A stretch of 37,415 nucleotides of DNA from DASRRB01 sp036732755 (GTDB taxonomy: Bacteria; Planctomycetota; B15-G4; SIAN01), in assembly GCA_036732755.1 (NCBI GenBank), contig DAINBU010000044.1, forward strand, positions 1 through 37,415. Direction: 5' to 3'. Below are positions 16,258 to 24,023 of the stretch, piece after piece. Position numbers and translations under genes: made by a program. The notes below the pieces were generated by a model that worked only from the letters and a program-made list of their open reading frames with translations, searched no databases and was not told where the DNA came from. How positions within the stretch are numbered: position 1 is the first letter of the stretch; every line of letters begins with the position of its first letter.

Positions 16258-18153
16258 ATGGGTTCCCTCGCGTCGCTCGTGCTCGCGGTCGTCGCGTCGA
16301 ACACCGACCCGTCCCCGCCGCCCGCCCACCCCTTCCTCCTGCTGGACAAGAAGTCGCTCCCGGCGTTGAAGGCCCGGCTCGCGAAGCCGCCGTTCGCCGC
16401 GCGCTGGGCGAGCCTCCTCGCGACGGCGGACTCGTTCTGCAGGACGCCGGTCGCCGGCTTCGAGAAGGTGCGCGACGCGCAGGGGATCTGCGGCGCGACC
16501 GCCTTCGCCTACGTCGTCACCGGCAAGCCGGAATATGCGAAGAGAGCGCGTGACGAGGCGCTCGCGCTGCTCGCCGCCCCCGCGTGGCACCAGCCCAAGG
16601 ACTGGAACAAGGGCGCCGAGCTCCCGACCGCGGAGGCGAGCCAGGCGTGCGCGCTGGTCTACGACTGGTGCTTCGACGCGCTCACCGTCGCGGAACGCGC
16701 GACGTTCAAGGAGGCGCTGCTCGCGAAGTCGACGCGCGTCTACCTCGAGTCGATCGAGAAGCTGAAGGACTCGTGGGTCGAGAACGCCGCGAGCAACTGG
16801 TGCGGCGTCGTGCACGGCGGCTGCGGCCTCGCGGCGCTCGCGCTCTCGGGCGAGGGGGCCGAGTTCCAGCGCGCCGCCGCGTTGGCGCGAACGCACGTGA
16901 ACGACTTCCTGAAGGCCAACCGCCTCGAGGACGGCGAGGGGCTCGAAGGGGTCATGTACGCCCGCTACGGCCTCCTCTTCGCCGAGCTCTTCCACGCCGC
17001 CGACCTCGGCGTCGCGGGCGCGGCCGCCGGCGCGAAAGTCGACGCGGGCGTCGCCGACGACGCGAACGCGAAGCTCGCCGGGTACTGGGACGTCTACCTG
17101 CACGGTCCCGACCGGAAGTACGCCAACTTCAACGACATGGGCGAGGAGACCTTCGAGGGGCTCCATGGCGACGATCCGCGCCAGCCCGAAGGCGGCCCGA
17201 GCGGCGAGCTCTGCGCGCTCTACGAGAGCCGCGTCGCCGGCGGCGATCCCCTCCTGCTCTGGGCCGCCGACCAGGGCGGCGCGCCCTTCTTCTACGAGGG
17301 CAACTCGCCGTTCTGGTTCTTGTGGCGGCGCGACGCGCCGCCGGCCGGCAAGCGGCCCGAGCTGCAGCCCGCGGTGCTCTTCCGCGGCGCGGGCGACGCG
17401 GTCTTCCGCTCGCCGGAGCTCTGGCTCGCGCTCCACGCCGGCTTCACCAGCGAGCGCGGCCACGAGCAGCGCGACCTCGGGACCTTCGTGCTCGTCGCGA
17501 ACGGCGAGCGCTTCGTCTGCGACCCGGGCTACGGCGCCGCCGCGACGGCCGACCACTCGACGCTCGTCGTCGACGGCAAGGACCAGCCGGTGAACGTGCG
17601 CGCGAAGTGGCTGCGCTGCGGCGCCGGGAAGAGCTTCCAGTACGGCGCGGTCGACCTGACCGAGGCCACGCCCGCGCTGCGCCGCTGGATCCGCCACGTC
17701 GTCGTCGTGCGCGGGAGCTGGGTCGCCCTCTTCGACGAAGTCGCCGGCGACGGCGAAGTCGCGTGGCGGCTGCAGACGCACATGAAAGTTCAGCGCGGGA
17801 GCGACGGCCTCTCGGCGCGGATCGCCGGTGCGAAGGGCTCGCTCGCCGTCGTCGCCGCCGCGCCCGCCGACGTCGAGCTCACGACCGGAGCGGGCGCGAC
17901 GACGTGGCTGCAGGGCCGGCGCAAAGGGCGCGGCGGAGCGACGACCTTTCTGACCGTGCTGCTCCCCATCGCCGGCGGCGCGGCGAAGGCGGCGAGCGCG
18001 GCGCCGCGCGTCCGCTGGGACCGCGACGTCCTCACGGTCGGCGCCGACGCGCTCCGCTTCAAGCCGGGCGAAGGGCTCGCGAGCGTGAACGACGAGCCGG
18101 CGGCGAAGGTCGCCTCCGCCAAGGAGCGCTCGCTCGTCCCGTTCCGGAAGTGA
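16258..18153 (+). CDS. Heparinase II/III family protein (putative polysaccharide lyase)
   Basis: A 631-residue protein with a short hydrophobic N-terminus (MGSLASLVLAVVA). An alpha-toroid domain spans about 20-330 (HPFLLLDKKSLPALKARLAK, CALVYDWCFDALTVAER, NWCGVVHGGCGLAALA). A beta-sandwich heparinase II/III-like domain spans about 350-600 (VLFRGAGDAVFRSPELWLALHAG, DPGYGAAATADHSTLVVDG, HVVVVRGSWVALFDEV). This two-part layout and the motifs fit enzymes that cleave acidic polysaccharides by beta-elimination; the substrate (heparin-like, alginate, ulvan) cannot be told. ATG 16258 is 5 bases after the STAS gene stop. TTG 16249 overlapping that stop is an alternative. Although close to the signalling operon, it looks functionally separate and might be read through from it. 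Confidence 0.85.
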   Translation: MGSLASLVLAVVASNTDPSPPPAHPFLLLDKKSLPALKARLAKPPFAARWASLLATADSFCRTPVAGFEKVRDAQGICGATAFAYVVTGKPEYAKRARDEALALLAAPAWHQPKDWNKGAELPTAEASQACALVYDWCFDALTVAERATFKEALLAKSTRVYLESIEKLKDSWVENAASNWCGVVHGGCGLAALALSGEGAEFQRAAALARTHVNDFLKANRLEDGEGLEGVMYARYGLLFAELFHAADLGVAGAAAGAKVDAGVADDANAKLAGYWDVYLHGPDRKYANFNDMGEETFEGLHGDDPRQPEGGPSGELCALYESRVAGGDPLLLWAADQGGAPFFYEGNSPFWFLWRRDAPPAGKRPELQPAVLFRGAGDAVFRSPELWLALHAGFTSERGHEQRDLGTFVLVANGERFVCDPGYGAAATADHSTLVVDGKDQPVNVRAKWLRCGAGKSFQYGAVDLTEATPALRRWIRHVVVVRGSWVALFDEVAGDGEVAWRLQTHMKVQRGSDGLSARIAGAKGSLAVVAAAPADVELTTGAGATTWLQGRRKGRGGATTFLTVLLPIAGGAAKAASAAPRVRWDRDVLTVGADALRFKPGEGLASVNDEPAAKVASAKERSLVPFRK

Positions 18154-18171
18154 TCGCGAAGGCGCGCGCCG

Positions 18172-19533
18172 CTACTTCGCCGGCGCCTCGCTCTTCGCCA
18201 CCTTCGGCGCGCGCAGGAAGAGCCAGACCCAGCCGTGGTTCTCGTATTCGGGCGGCACGCTCTGGCGCAGCTCGCGCATTCGCTCGCCGAGCTTCTCGAA
18301 CTCCGCCTCGAGCTTCTTCCGTTCCTCGTCGGCGGGCTTGGCGCCGTCGCCGTCGTAGAGCTTCGAGATCAGCTCGGTGTAGCGCGCCTGGAGCTGCGCG
18401 AGCTCCTTCTTCGCGACCTCCGCCTTCGCGATCTCCTCGGGCGTGCGCACTTGCGCCTTCGGCCGCTGCGTCGCGAAATCGCCGAGCAGCAGGTCGAGCT
18501 GCCCGTCGCCGTTCCAGTCGGCGGCGCACACCTTGGCCCGGACGCCGCGGGTCGGCTCGGCGGGCGCGGTCGCGTCGTAGACGCAGCTGCCCTTCTCGAC
18601 GATCACCTGCGCCGGGGCGAGCTTCGGCTCGCCCTTCTTGCCGACATTCTCGAACCAGCTCACTTTGCCCTCGCCGTCGCCGACGAGCAGGTCGAAGTCG
18701 CCGTCGCCGTCCCAGTCGGCGCAGCTCGGACCGGCGTCGCCGCCGACCACGATCTCATTCAGGCCGGCCTTCAGGTGGCGCTCCTTGCCGAAGGCGAGGT
18801 GCTTCGCGTCGCCCTCGTTCGGGACGAGCCAGACGTTGCCGCGAATGTCGCCGACCAGCAGGTCCATGTCGCCGTCGGCGTCCCAGTCGATCGCGAAGGC
18901 CGCCGACGCGGTGCCGGTGATCGCGAACTGCTTCCCCGGCTTCGGCTTCAGCTCCTCGCCGTGGTACATGACGATCGTCTTGCCGTCCTTCTCCACGAAC
19001 TCGCCGTTCCCGGTGATCAGGATCTGGTTCCCCTCCTCCTTGATCCCGCCGCCGATGTCGATGTACGCCCCTACCTTGTCCTTCAACATCTCCGGCGCGA
19101 GGAACGCGCCGTCGGGCTGGCGCGCGAAGAAGAAGAGCTCGCCCGGCCACGAGCCCGAGAGCAGGTCGACGTTCCCGTCCGAATCGAGGTCCACCAACTG
19201 GGGACCGAAGCCCACGCATCAGCCCGTGGGGACGGTGCCGTCCGGTTTCCCCTCCTTCCACTTCATGGGCTTGGCGAGCTTCGGCGCCGCGTTCGTGCCT
19301 TCGTTGCGGCAGATCCAGAGCACGCCGCCGCCGAACTGCCCGACCAGCAGGTCGTTCACGCCATCCTCGTCGAAGTCGCCGACGAACGGCGCCGCGTGCC
19401 CGATCTCCGTGTCGATCGGCGCGCCGCCCGCCTCGACGCGGACCGGCGGCAGGAGGGTGGACGCCTTGGGCGCTTGCTGCGGCGCCGGCAGCACGAGCGC
19501 GAGCAGCGACGCGAGACCCACGGTCGCGACCAT
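18172..19533 (-). CDS. Secreted FG-GAP/VCBS propeller protein with in-frame TGA (candidate selenoprotein)
   Basis: ATG 19533 has GAGGAGGG 7 bases upstream and opens a signal peptide (MVATVGLASLLALVLPAPQQ). FG-GAP blades follow, with five Asp-box calcium-type motifs: DFDEDGVND, DLDSDGNVD, DWDADGDMD, DWDGDGDFD and DWNGDGQLD. A charged coiled-coil insert (about residues 345-420) precedes the end. The frame is interrupted once, by TGA at 19219-19221 (codon 105), directly before a Cys codon. Both sides are in the same frame and each side has FG-GAP blades, so this is one 453-residue protein rather than two genes. The GTG at 19215 that could restart translation has no ribosome binding site. A hairpin after the TGA fits a bacterial SECIS, so residue 105 is proposed to be selenocysteine. 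A nonsense mutation is the alternative. Confidence 0.8.
19184..19221 (-). promoter_or_regulatory. Candidate selenocysteine codon and bacterial SECIS hairpin
   Basis: Read on the minus strand, UGA (19221-19219) is followed by 19 bases and then a four-base loop AGUU (19199-19196). The stem is GGUCC pairing with GGACC. A single bulged U (19193) and two more C-G pairs lie below the loop, and a weaker C-G/U-A extension lies at the base. The minihelix GGUCCCCAGUUGGUGGACC resembles the E. coli fdhF element, which also has a bulged U, two pairs and a loop beginning AG, although there the bulge is on the 5' side. Confidence 0.55.
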
Positions 19534-19775
19534 GACCGAACCCTCCTCGTGAACTCCGAGCGGCGGCATGCGACGGCGACAGGATAGGTGCGCGCCCGTT
19601 CGAGCGGAACCCAAGTCAACGCGGCCGACCGCGGGAATCGTTCCGGGAATTCGCGCCGCGGGAGAGGCGGGAATCCGAACCGTTCCGGCTCGTCCGATTC
19701 GCGCGAGTCGCCCGTCGATGGCGTCGGGCGGGCGAACTATCTTCCTCCGGTCCGTTCGAGCTCGAGGAGATCGCC
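19534..19775. promoter_or_regulatory. Divergent promoter region of two secreted-protein genes
   Basis: These 242 bases separate the FG-GAP gene (-) from the 698-residue secreted protein gene (+). They hold the ribosome binding sites of both (GAGGAGGG at 19541-19548 and GAGGAG at 19764-19769) and must hold both promoters. I see repeated GGAAT/GTTCC half-sites around 19635-19690 but no promoter that I would defend. Confidence 0.3.
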
Positions 19776-21872
19776 ATGCCCGGCCGGTCCCTGCGTTTCG
19801 CCGCCCTCGCATTCGCCGTTTCGCTCGCTCCGCTCGGCGCCGCGCGTGCGGCGCCGCAAGAGGAGCAGCTCATCGAAGTCTCCGGCACCGTCGTCGTCGA
19901 GGACGGCAAGGGAGGGACGGTCGACGACGAGAGCGGGACGATCGTGGTCGGCGTGCACGAGGGGAACGGCGCCCGGAACCAGCGCGCCTTCCTCATCGAG
20001 GGGCAGTGGAAGGCGAAGGTGCCCGCCGGCAGCAAGCTGAGCTTCGAGGTGCTCGCGCTCGAGGGCGGGACCGGCGAGTGGATCGTCGAGGGCGAGACGA
20101 AGCGGCCGCCGGGGAAGAATCGGATGTTCGCCGAGGGGCCGCGCGGCCAGGGGCTCCCGATCCCCGCCGATCGGAAGATGGCGATCCGGGCGCGTTACGT
20201 CGCACCCTGCCGAGTGCACGTCGTCGACGCGGCGACAGGCGCCGAGCTCGAGCACGTCGTGGTGCTGCTCGACTGCTACCACTCCGCGAACCGCTCCACG
20301 TCGCTCACGGGCCACTCGCTCGGCCGGGATCAGGTCCATCCGACGAAGTGGTGGAAGTCGGACTTCCGCATCCAGGACGCGCCGTCGCCCGTCACGCTCA
20401 CGGTCGACTCCCAGGAGACGTTCATCTACTGGAGCGAGGAGCTCTGGCTCCATGCGCCCGGCTACTGCTGGGCCGGCGTCACCCTCGACTATGCGGCGGG
20501 CGGCGAGTCGACCGTGAAGCTCGCACGCGGCGGGACGCTCACCGTGGACGTCATGAGCGGCCGGCTGCCCGAGCAGACGAGTCTCTGCCTCCGCCGCGCG
20601 CGCGCGCCGGCGGCCGCCGCGGTTCCCACCGACCCGCATGAAGCCGACGAAGACGAGGTGGGCGACGACGAAGCCGACGACCCATCTGCCGACGAGATGG
20701 ACTCCGACGACGAAGACGACGACACGACGAACTGGAAGAGCTACGACTGGCGCGCCAACGACACCTGCCTGGAATGGCCCTACACGCCGGGCAAGCCGAC
20801 GACGTTCGACGCGCTCCCGGCCGGCGACTACCGATTGAGCCTCGAGGTCGGCGAGCGCCGCGGGAAGCGGCAGACCTTCGCGACGGCGAACGTCACCGTG
20901 AAGGCGGGCGCCGCGACGAGTTCGACGCTCCGGGTCGAGAACGCGCCGAAGATCCCCGATCCCGTCCCGCTGCGCGGCTCGATTCGCATCGATCCCGCGT
21001 GGGGCGACGTCGACTTCGAGGTCGACCTCGATCCGGTGCAGGTCTCCCCGCTGCTCCCGCAGGAGCGCCTCCGCCTCGATCGCCAGGAGCTCGCGCGCGA
21101 CCCCGCCGACCGGGACGTCTGGAAGCTCCCCGAACGGGGCCTGTCTCCGGGCTCCTATCGCATCACGATCGACGCCTTCGGCCTGAACTGCGTGCGCGCC
21201 GTCCTGCGTGCGGCACGGCCGATCGCCCTCGAGGTCGCCCCGCCCATCGAGGCGACGTTCCGCTTCGTGGACGCGAAGACGAAGGCGCCGCTCGCGATCG
21301 ATCCGCCGAGCTGGTCGCTCGTCGACCCGGCCGCCTTCGCGATCGAGCCGTTGGAGGGCATGCACTTCGGCGGCGTGCACTTCCGCCACGGCGAGTCGAA
21401 GTCTTCCGACACGCACACGTTCCGCGTCCCGACCGGACGGATCTCGCTCTCGGTCTCGGCCGAGGACTACGCGACGTTCGAGCCGATCGTGCTCGAAGTC
21501 TCCGACGAGGAGAGGGAGTTCACGCTGCCGCTCCGCCACTTCACCGGCGTCCGCGTCCTCCTCCGGGTCGACGGCAAGCCGATCGAGTGGGAATCCGCTC
21601 TGCGCGAAGGCGCGGCGCCGCGCTCGAAGGAGGACTTCTTCGACGACGAGCCGATCGTCCGTTCGCGCCGACCCGGCCACGAGGAGGACGAAGAGCTGCG
21701 CGGCTGGGGGACTTCACGCGGTGGTCGCTACGTCGTGGTCGAGAGCGCCGGCGACTACACGGTCGCACCTCCCCCGCTCGCCGCCTTCGAACCGGTCGCG
21801 CCGCGCGACGTCACGGTCGTCGACCAGGAATTCACCGAGGTCGTCTTCGAGCTCGTCCGCAAGAAGAAATGA
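19776..21872 (+). CDS. Large secreted multidomain beta protein with acidic linker, function unknown
   Basis: A 698-residue protein with a signal peptide (MPGRSLRFAALAFAVSLAPLG, cleavage near ARA-AP). It appears to be a string of beta-sandwich modules resembling carboxypeptidase-regulatory/transthyretin-like domains. Typical strand patterns are GTLTVDVMSGRLPEQTSLCL, TFDALPAGDYRLSLEVGER, SPGSYRITIDAFG and PTGRISLSVSAEDYATFEP. Between about residues 287 and 318 lies a very acidic linker rich in Asp and Glu (for example EADEDEVGDDEADD), which could bind calcium or act as a spacer. No catalytic motif is recognised. GAGGAG lies 6 bases before the ATG. Its TGA overlaps an in-frame ATG of the next gene (ATGA at 21869-21872), so the two are coupled. 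Confidence 0.8.
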   Translation: MPGRSLRFAALAFAVSLAPLGAARAAPQEEQLIEVSGTVVVEDGKGGTVDDESGTIVVGVHEGNGARNQRAFLIEGQWKAKVPAGSKLSFEVLALEGGTGEWIVEGETKRPPGKNRMFAEGPRGQGLPIPADRKMAIRARYVAPCRVHVVDAATGAELEHVVVLLDCYHSANRSTSLTGHSLGRDQVHPTKWWKSDFRIQDAPSPVTLTVDSQETFIYWSEELWLHAPGYCWAGVTLDYAAGGESTVKLARGGTLTVDVMSGRLPEQTSLCLRRARAPAAAAVPTDPHEADEDEVGDDEADDPSADEMDSDDEDDDTTNWKSYDWRANDTCLEWPYTPGKPTTFDALPAGDYRLSLEVGERRGKRQTFATANVTVKAGAATSSTLRVENAPKIPDPVPLRGSIRIDPAWGDVDFEVDLDPVQVSPLLPQERLRLDRQELARDPADRDVWKLPERGLSPGSYRITIDAFGLNCVRAVLRAARPIALEVAPPIEATFRFVDAKTKAPLAIDPPSWSLVDPAAFAIEPLEGMHFGGVHFRHGESKSSDTHTFRVPTGRISLSVSAEDYATFEPIVLEVSDEEREFTLPLRHFTGVRVLLRVDGKPIEWESALREGAAPRSKEDFFDDEPIVRSRRPGHEEDEELRGWGTSRGGRYVVVESAGDYTVAPPPLAAFEPVAPRDVTVVDQEFTEVVFELVRKKK

Positions 21873-21883
21873 GGAGACGCACC

Positions 21884-22738
21884 GTGCACCCGAAGTGGAT
21901 CGCCGCCGCGCTCGGTCTCTCGACCCTCGCCCTCCCGCTCGCAGCTCGACAGGCCGCCGCGCCGGAGAAGGTGCGGATCGTCTTCGCACCGGCCCGCCAC
22001 GGCGCCTACGTCCTCTCCTACGACAAGACCGAGGAGTGGGACTACGGCGATCGGCGCGGCAAGCAGCACGTCGCGTGGACGATGCGCGACCAGATCGCGA
22101 CGGTCACGAAGAAGGGGAAGGTCTTCGTCGACGGCGAGTTCCAGTCGGTCGACTACTCCGCCCACTACGACGTCGAAGGCGCGGACCACGACGCGGCGTT
22201 CCGCTGGACGGCGGAGGGGGGCGCGACGGACGGGAAGGACGACGCCTACGAGCGGATCGGCAAGAAGGAGATCCCCAAGGGGCTCCACCTCGTGCTCGAC
22301 GCGCGCGGCGCGGCCGAACACGGCGAGTGCTGAACGGCGCTCACTTCCCAGCAGGGACTGCTGGGCTCGACGTGCATGGGGTTCGCGGCGATCGTCGCTG
22401 GGCGCGAGGTCGCGGTCGGCGAGACGTGGGAGTGGCGCGGGAACCTGCTCAACATCCAGGACTGCGAAGACCTGGTCGCGACGTTCAAACTCGAAGCGAT
22501 CGTCGACGTCGAAGGCGAGAAGTGCGCGCACGTGACCGGCACGATGTCGAACTGGCCCGAAGGCTACGCACCCGAGTTCCGCTGCGAGGTCGACTTCTCG
22601 CTCCCGCGCGGACTGCCGGTCCGGTCGAAGTTCACCTTCCACTCCCGCGCGCGCACGGAGGTCGTCACGACGCGCATCACGTCGTACGAGCCGCCGTCCC
22701 CCGAATCCGCCGCCCCGAAGGGCGACGAGAAAAAGTAG
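21884..22738 (+). CDS. Secreted protein with in-frame TGA (candidate selenoprotein), function unknown
   Basis: I chose GTG 21884 because GAGGAG lies 7 bases upstream; ATG 21869, overlapping the previous stop, is the alternative. A signal peptide (MHPKWIAAALGLSTLALPLA) is followed by a beta-rich exported domain. Codon 150 is TGA (22331-22333), directly after Cys149 (HGEC). The same frame then continues without a stop through TALTSQQGLLGSTCMGFAAI, REVAVGETWEWRGNLLNIQD and a KCAHVTGTMSNW strand to a TAG at 22738. The total is 284 residues if read through. An 8-base-pair hairpin begins 13 bases after the TGA. An internal ATG at 22376 has no ribosome binding site, so reinitiation is unlikely. The family is not recognised; the VAVGETWE segment resembles a motif seen in other planctomycete secreted proteins. 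Residue 150 is proposed to be selenocysteine, forming a Cys-Sec pair. Confidence 0.75.
22331..22365 (+). promoter_or_regulatory. Candidate selenocysteine codon and bacterial SECIS hairpin
   Basis: TGA is at 22331-22333. After it, CCCAGCAG (22347-22354) pairs perfectly with CTGCTGGG (22358-22365) around the three-base loop GGA (22355-22357). The loop begins 21 bases after the TGA and has G in its first position. Stem length, loop size, distance and loop G all fit the published bacterial SECIS model. The hairpin lies inside coding sequence and is not a terminator: no T-run follows and the frame stays open for more than 120 codons. Confidence 0.6.
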
Positions 22739-22868
22739 TCGCGCCGGCAACGACGAGACCGCACCGCCCCAGAATGTCCTGAGTCCGCCGCTCCCCCTCC
22801 GCCGTCGTGCATCGGCATGGGGGCCACGGGGCGCGCGGTCGTCGCGCTCCTGGAAGGGGAGCACGGCG

Positions 22869-23408
22869 GTGGACCACGTCATTGCAATGGCGCCCGAAGA
22901 CACGGGCGAAGCGGAGTGGCTGGCGGCGGCGATCGGGACGTCGGGGCTGGCCGGACGGATCCGCTGCCTGCCGATCTCGGACGAGGGCGAGCTCGCGGCG
23001 GCGCTCGAAGTCGATCCCGACGCGAAGTCGACCTACGTGCTGATCGTGTCGCGCGCTCTCTCGGATCGGATCGTCTCGCTCGAGGCGGTCGACCGGCTGC
23101 TCAGCGCGATCCTGCTCGGCCATCGGCGCGTCCTCGCCGCCTGCCTCTTCAAGGAGCGCTCGCCGTCGCCGGAGCTGCTGCGCGTCGCGCGCCGCCACGA
23201 CGCGGTCGCCGACGAGCCGTCGCTCGAGGGGATCGCGCGCCGGGTGGTCGGCCGCCTCGCGCGGCTCCAGGTGAACGCGTCGGCGAGCGCGAACGGGCGC
23301 TCCGTCTCGCCGGAGAGGATGCGCGTCCGCTACTGGCTGGTCGGGATCATCGTGGTGCTGCTCGCGCTGTTGGCGATCGCGACCATGACGAACCTGCTGC
23401 GCGGCTGA
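22869..23408 (+). CDS. Tail-anchored membrane protein, function unknown
   Basis: A 179-residue protein starting at GTG with GGAAGGGGAG 8 bases upstream. The N-terminal ~130 residues look like an alternating alpha/beta domain: AEWLAAAIGTSGLAG, STYVLIVSRALSDRIVSLEA, AILLGHRRVLAACLFKER. A single transmembrane helix near the C-terminus (YWLVGIIVVLLALLAIATM) ends in a very short tail. There is no signal peptide, so the domain should face the cytoplasm with the tail helix in the membrane. The strand-helix order and the S-x-x-x-S-x-x-x-x-x-x-A layout are loosely reminiscent of TIR-like folds, but the usual catalytic Glu is not identifiable and I do not assign that family. It stands 130 bases after the candidate selenoprotein gene. 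Confidence 0.7.
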   Translation: MDHVIAMAPEDTGEAEWLAAAIGTSGLAGRIRCLPISDEGELAAALEVDPDAKSTYVLIVSRALSDRIVSLEAVDRLLSAILLGHRRVLAACLFKERSPSPELLRVARRHDAVADEPSLEGIARRVVGRLARLQVNASASANGRSVSPERMRVRYWLVGIIVVLLALLAIATMTNLLRG

Positions 23409-23483
23409 GCGACTCCCCCGGGGATTCGAGGCTCCCGCTCCGTCCGCTCAAGCCGTCGGCGCCGCGCCACCGATGACGAAGAC

Positions 23484-23972
23484 ATGCGTTTCCGACCTGC
23501 CGCCGCCGCCTTCGCCTTCACGCTGCTCGCTTCGTGCGCTTTTGAAGAGAAGGGCAACGACCCCGGCCCCGCGCCCGCGGCCGACCACCAGGAGCAGGTC
23601 GGCGCCAAGATGTTCGAGATCCTGCAGCGGCGCAGCCCGCATGGCACGCCGACGAACCTCCGCTTCACCGCGCCGGCGCTCGACAAGGTCGCGCGCTGGC
23701 ACTTCGATCCCGAGATCCCCGGCCAGCCCTACGAGTTCGGCTCGGTGAACGGCTGGAAGGTCGAGTTCTGGTACACGCCCGAGTACGACGGCTACCCGCC
23801 GCAGCCCGAGCACCACCAGATGGCCTTTTACGGGGGTGGCCAGCTGCGAGCGGTCTTCTCGGAGGGCTGCGGCAACGCGCCGTTCGAGCTCGACAAGTGG
23901 CACGCCGACTGGGTGGACCCGAGCTGGCACCCGCTCCCCGACAAGCGGACGCAGGCGGCGTCGTCGCGCTGA
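23484..23972 (+). CDS. Predicted lipoprotein, function unknown
   Basis: A 162-residue protein with a lipoprotein signal: MRFRPAAAAFAFTLLASC, lipobox L-A-S-C with Cys18 as the lipidation site. The mature part is short and aromatic-rich (ARWHFDPEIPGQPYEFGS, WKVEFWYTPEYDGYPPQPEHH), probably a small beta domain. Three Trp-containing stretches near the end (KWHADWVDPSWHPLP) may form a binding surface. No family is recognised. No strong ribosome binding site is seen before ATG 23484. The gene converges with the ferritin-like gene, 51 bases away. Confidence 0.65.
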   Translation: MRFRPAAAAFAFTLLASCAFEEKGNDPGPAPAADHQEQVGAKMFEILQRRSPHGTPTNLRFTAPALDKVARWHFDPEIPGQPYEFGSVNGWKVEFWYTPEYDGYPPQPEHHQMAFYGGGQLRAVFSEGCGNAPFELDKWHADWVDPSWHPLPDKRTQAASSR

Positions 23973-24023
23973 CCGGATCGTCCGCGCCCTCCGACGCCGC
24001 CCGCGCCACTCATCGGAACCCAT

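Noticed and set aside
19213..19219. Restart of translation at ATG 19219 or GTG 19215 as an explanation for the FG-GAP break
   Set aside because: ATG 19219 is out of frame, and GTG 19215 has no ribosome binding site or signal peptide, so two separate genes are unlikely.
19630..19695. GGAAT/GTTCC repeats as ECF-sigma promoter or operator
   Set aside because: Spacing is irregular and no -10 partner is found; composition alone could explain them.
22347..22365. Hairpin after the 22331 TGA read as a transcription terminator
   Set aside because: No T-run follows, and the same frame continues with protein-like sequence for over 120 codons.
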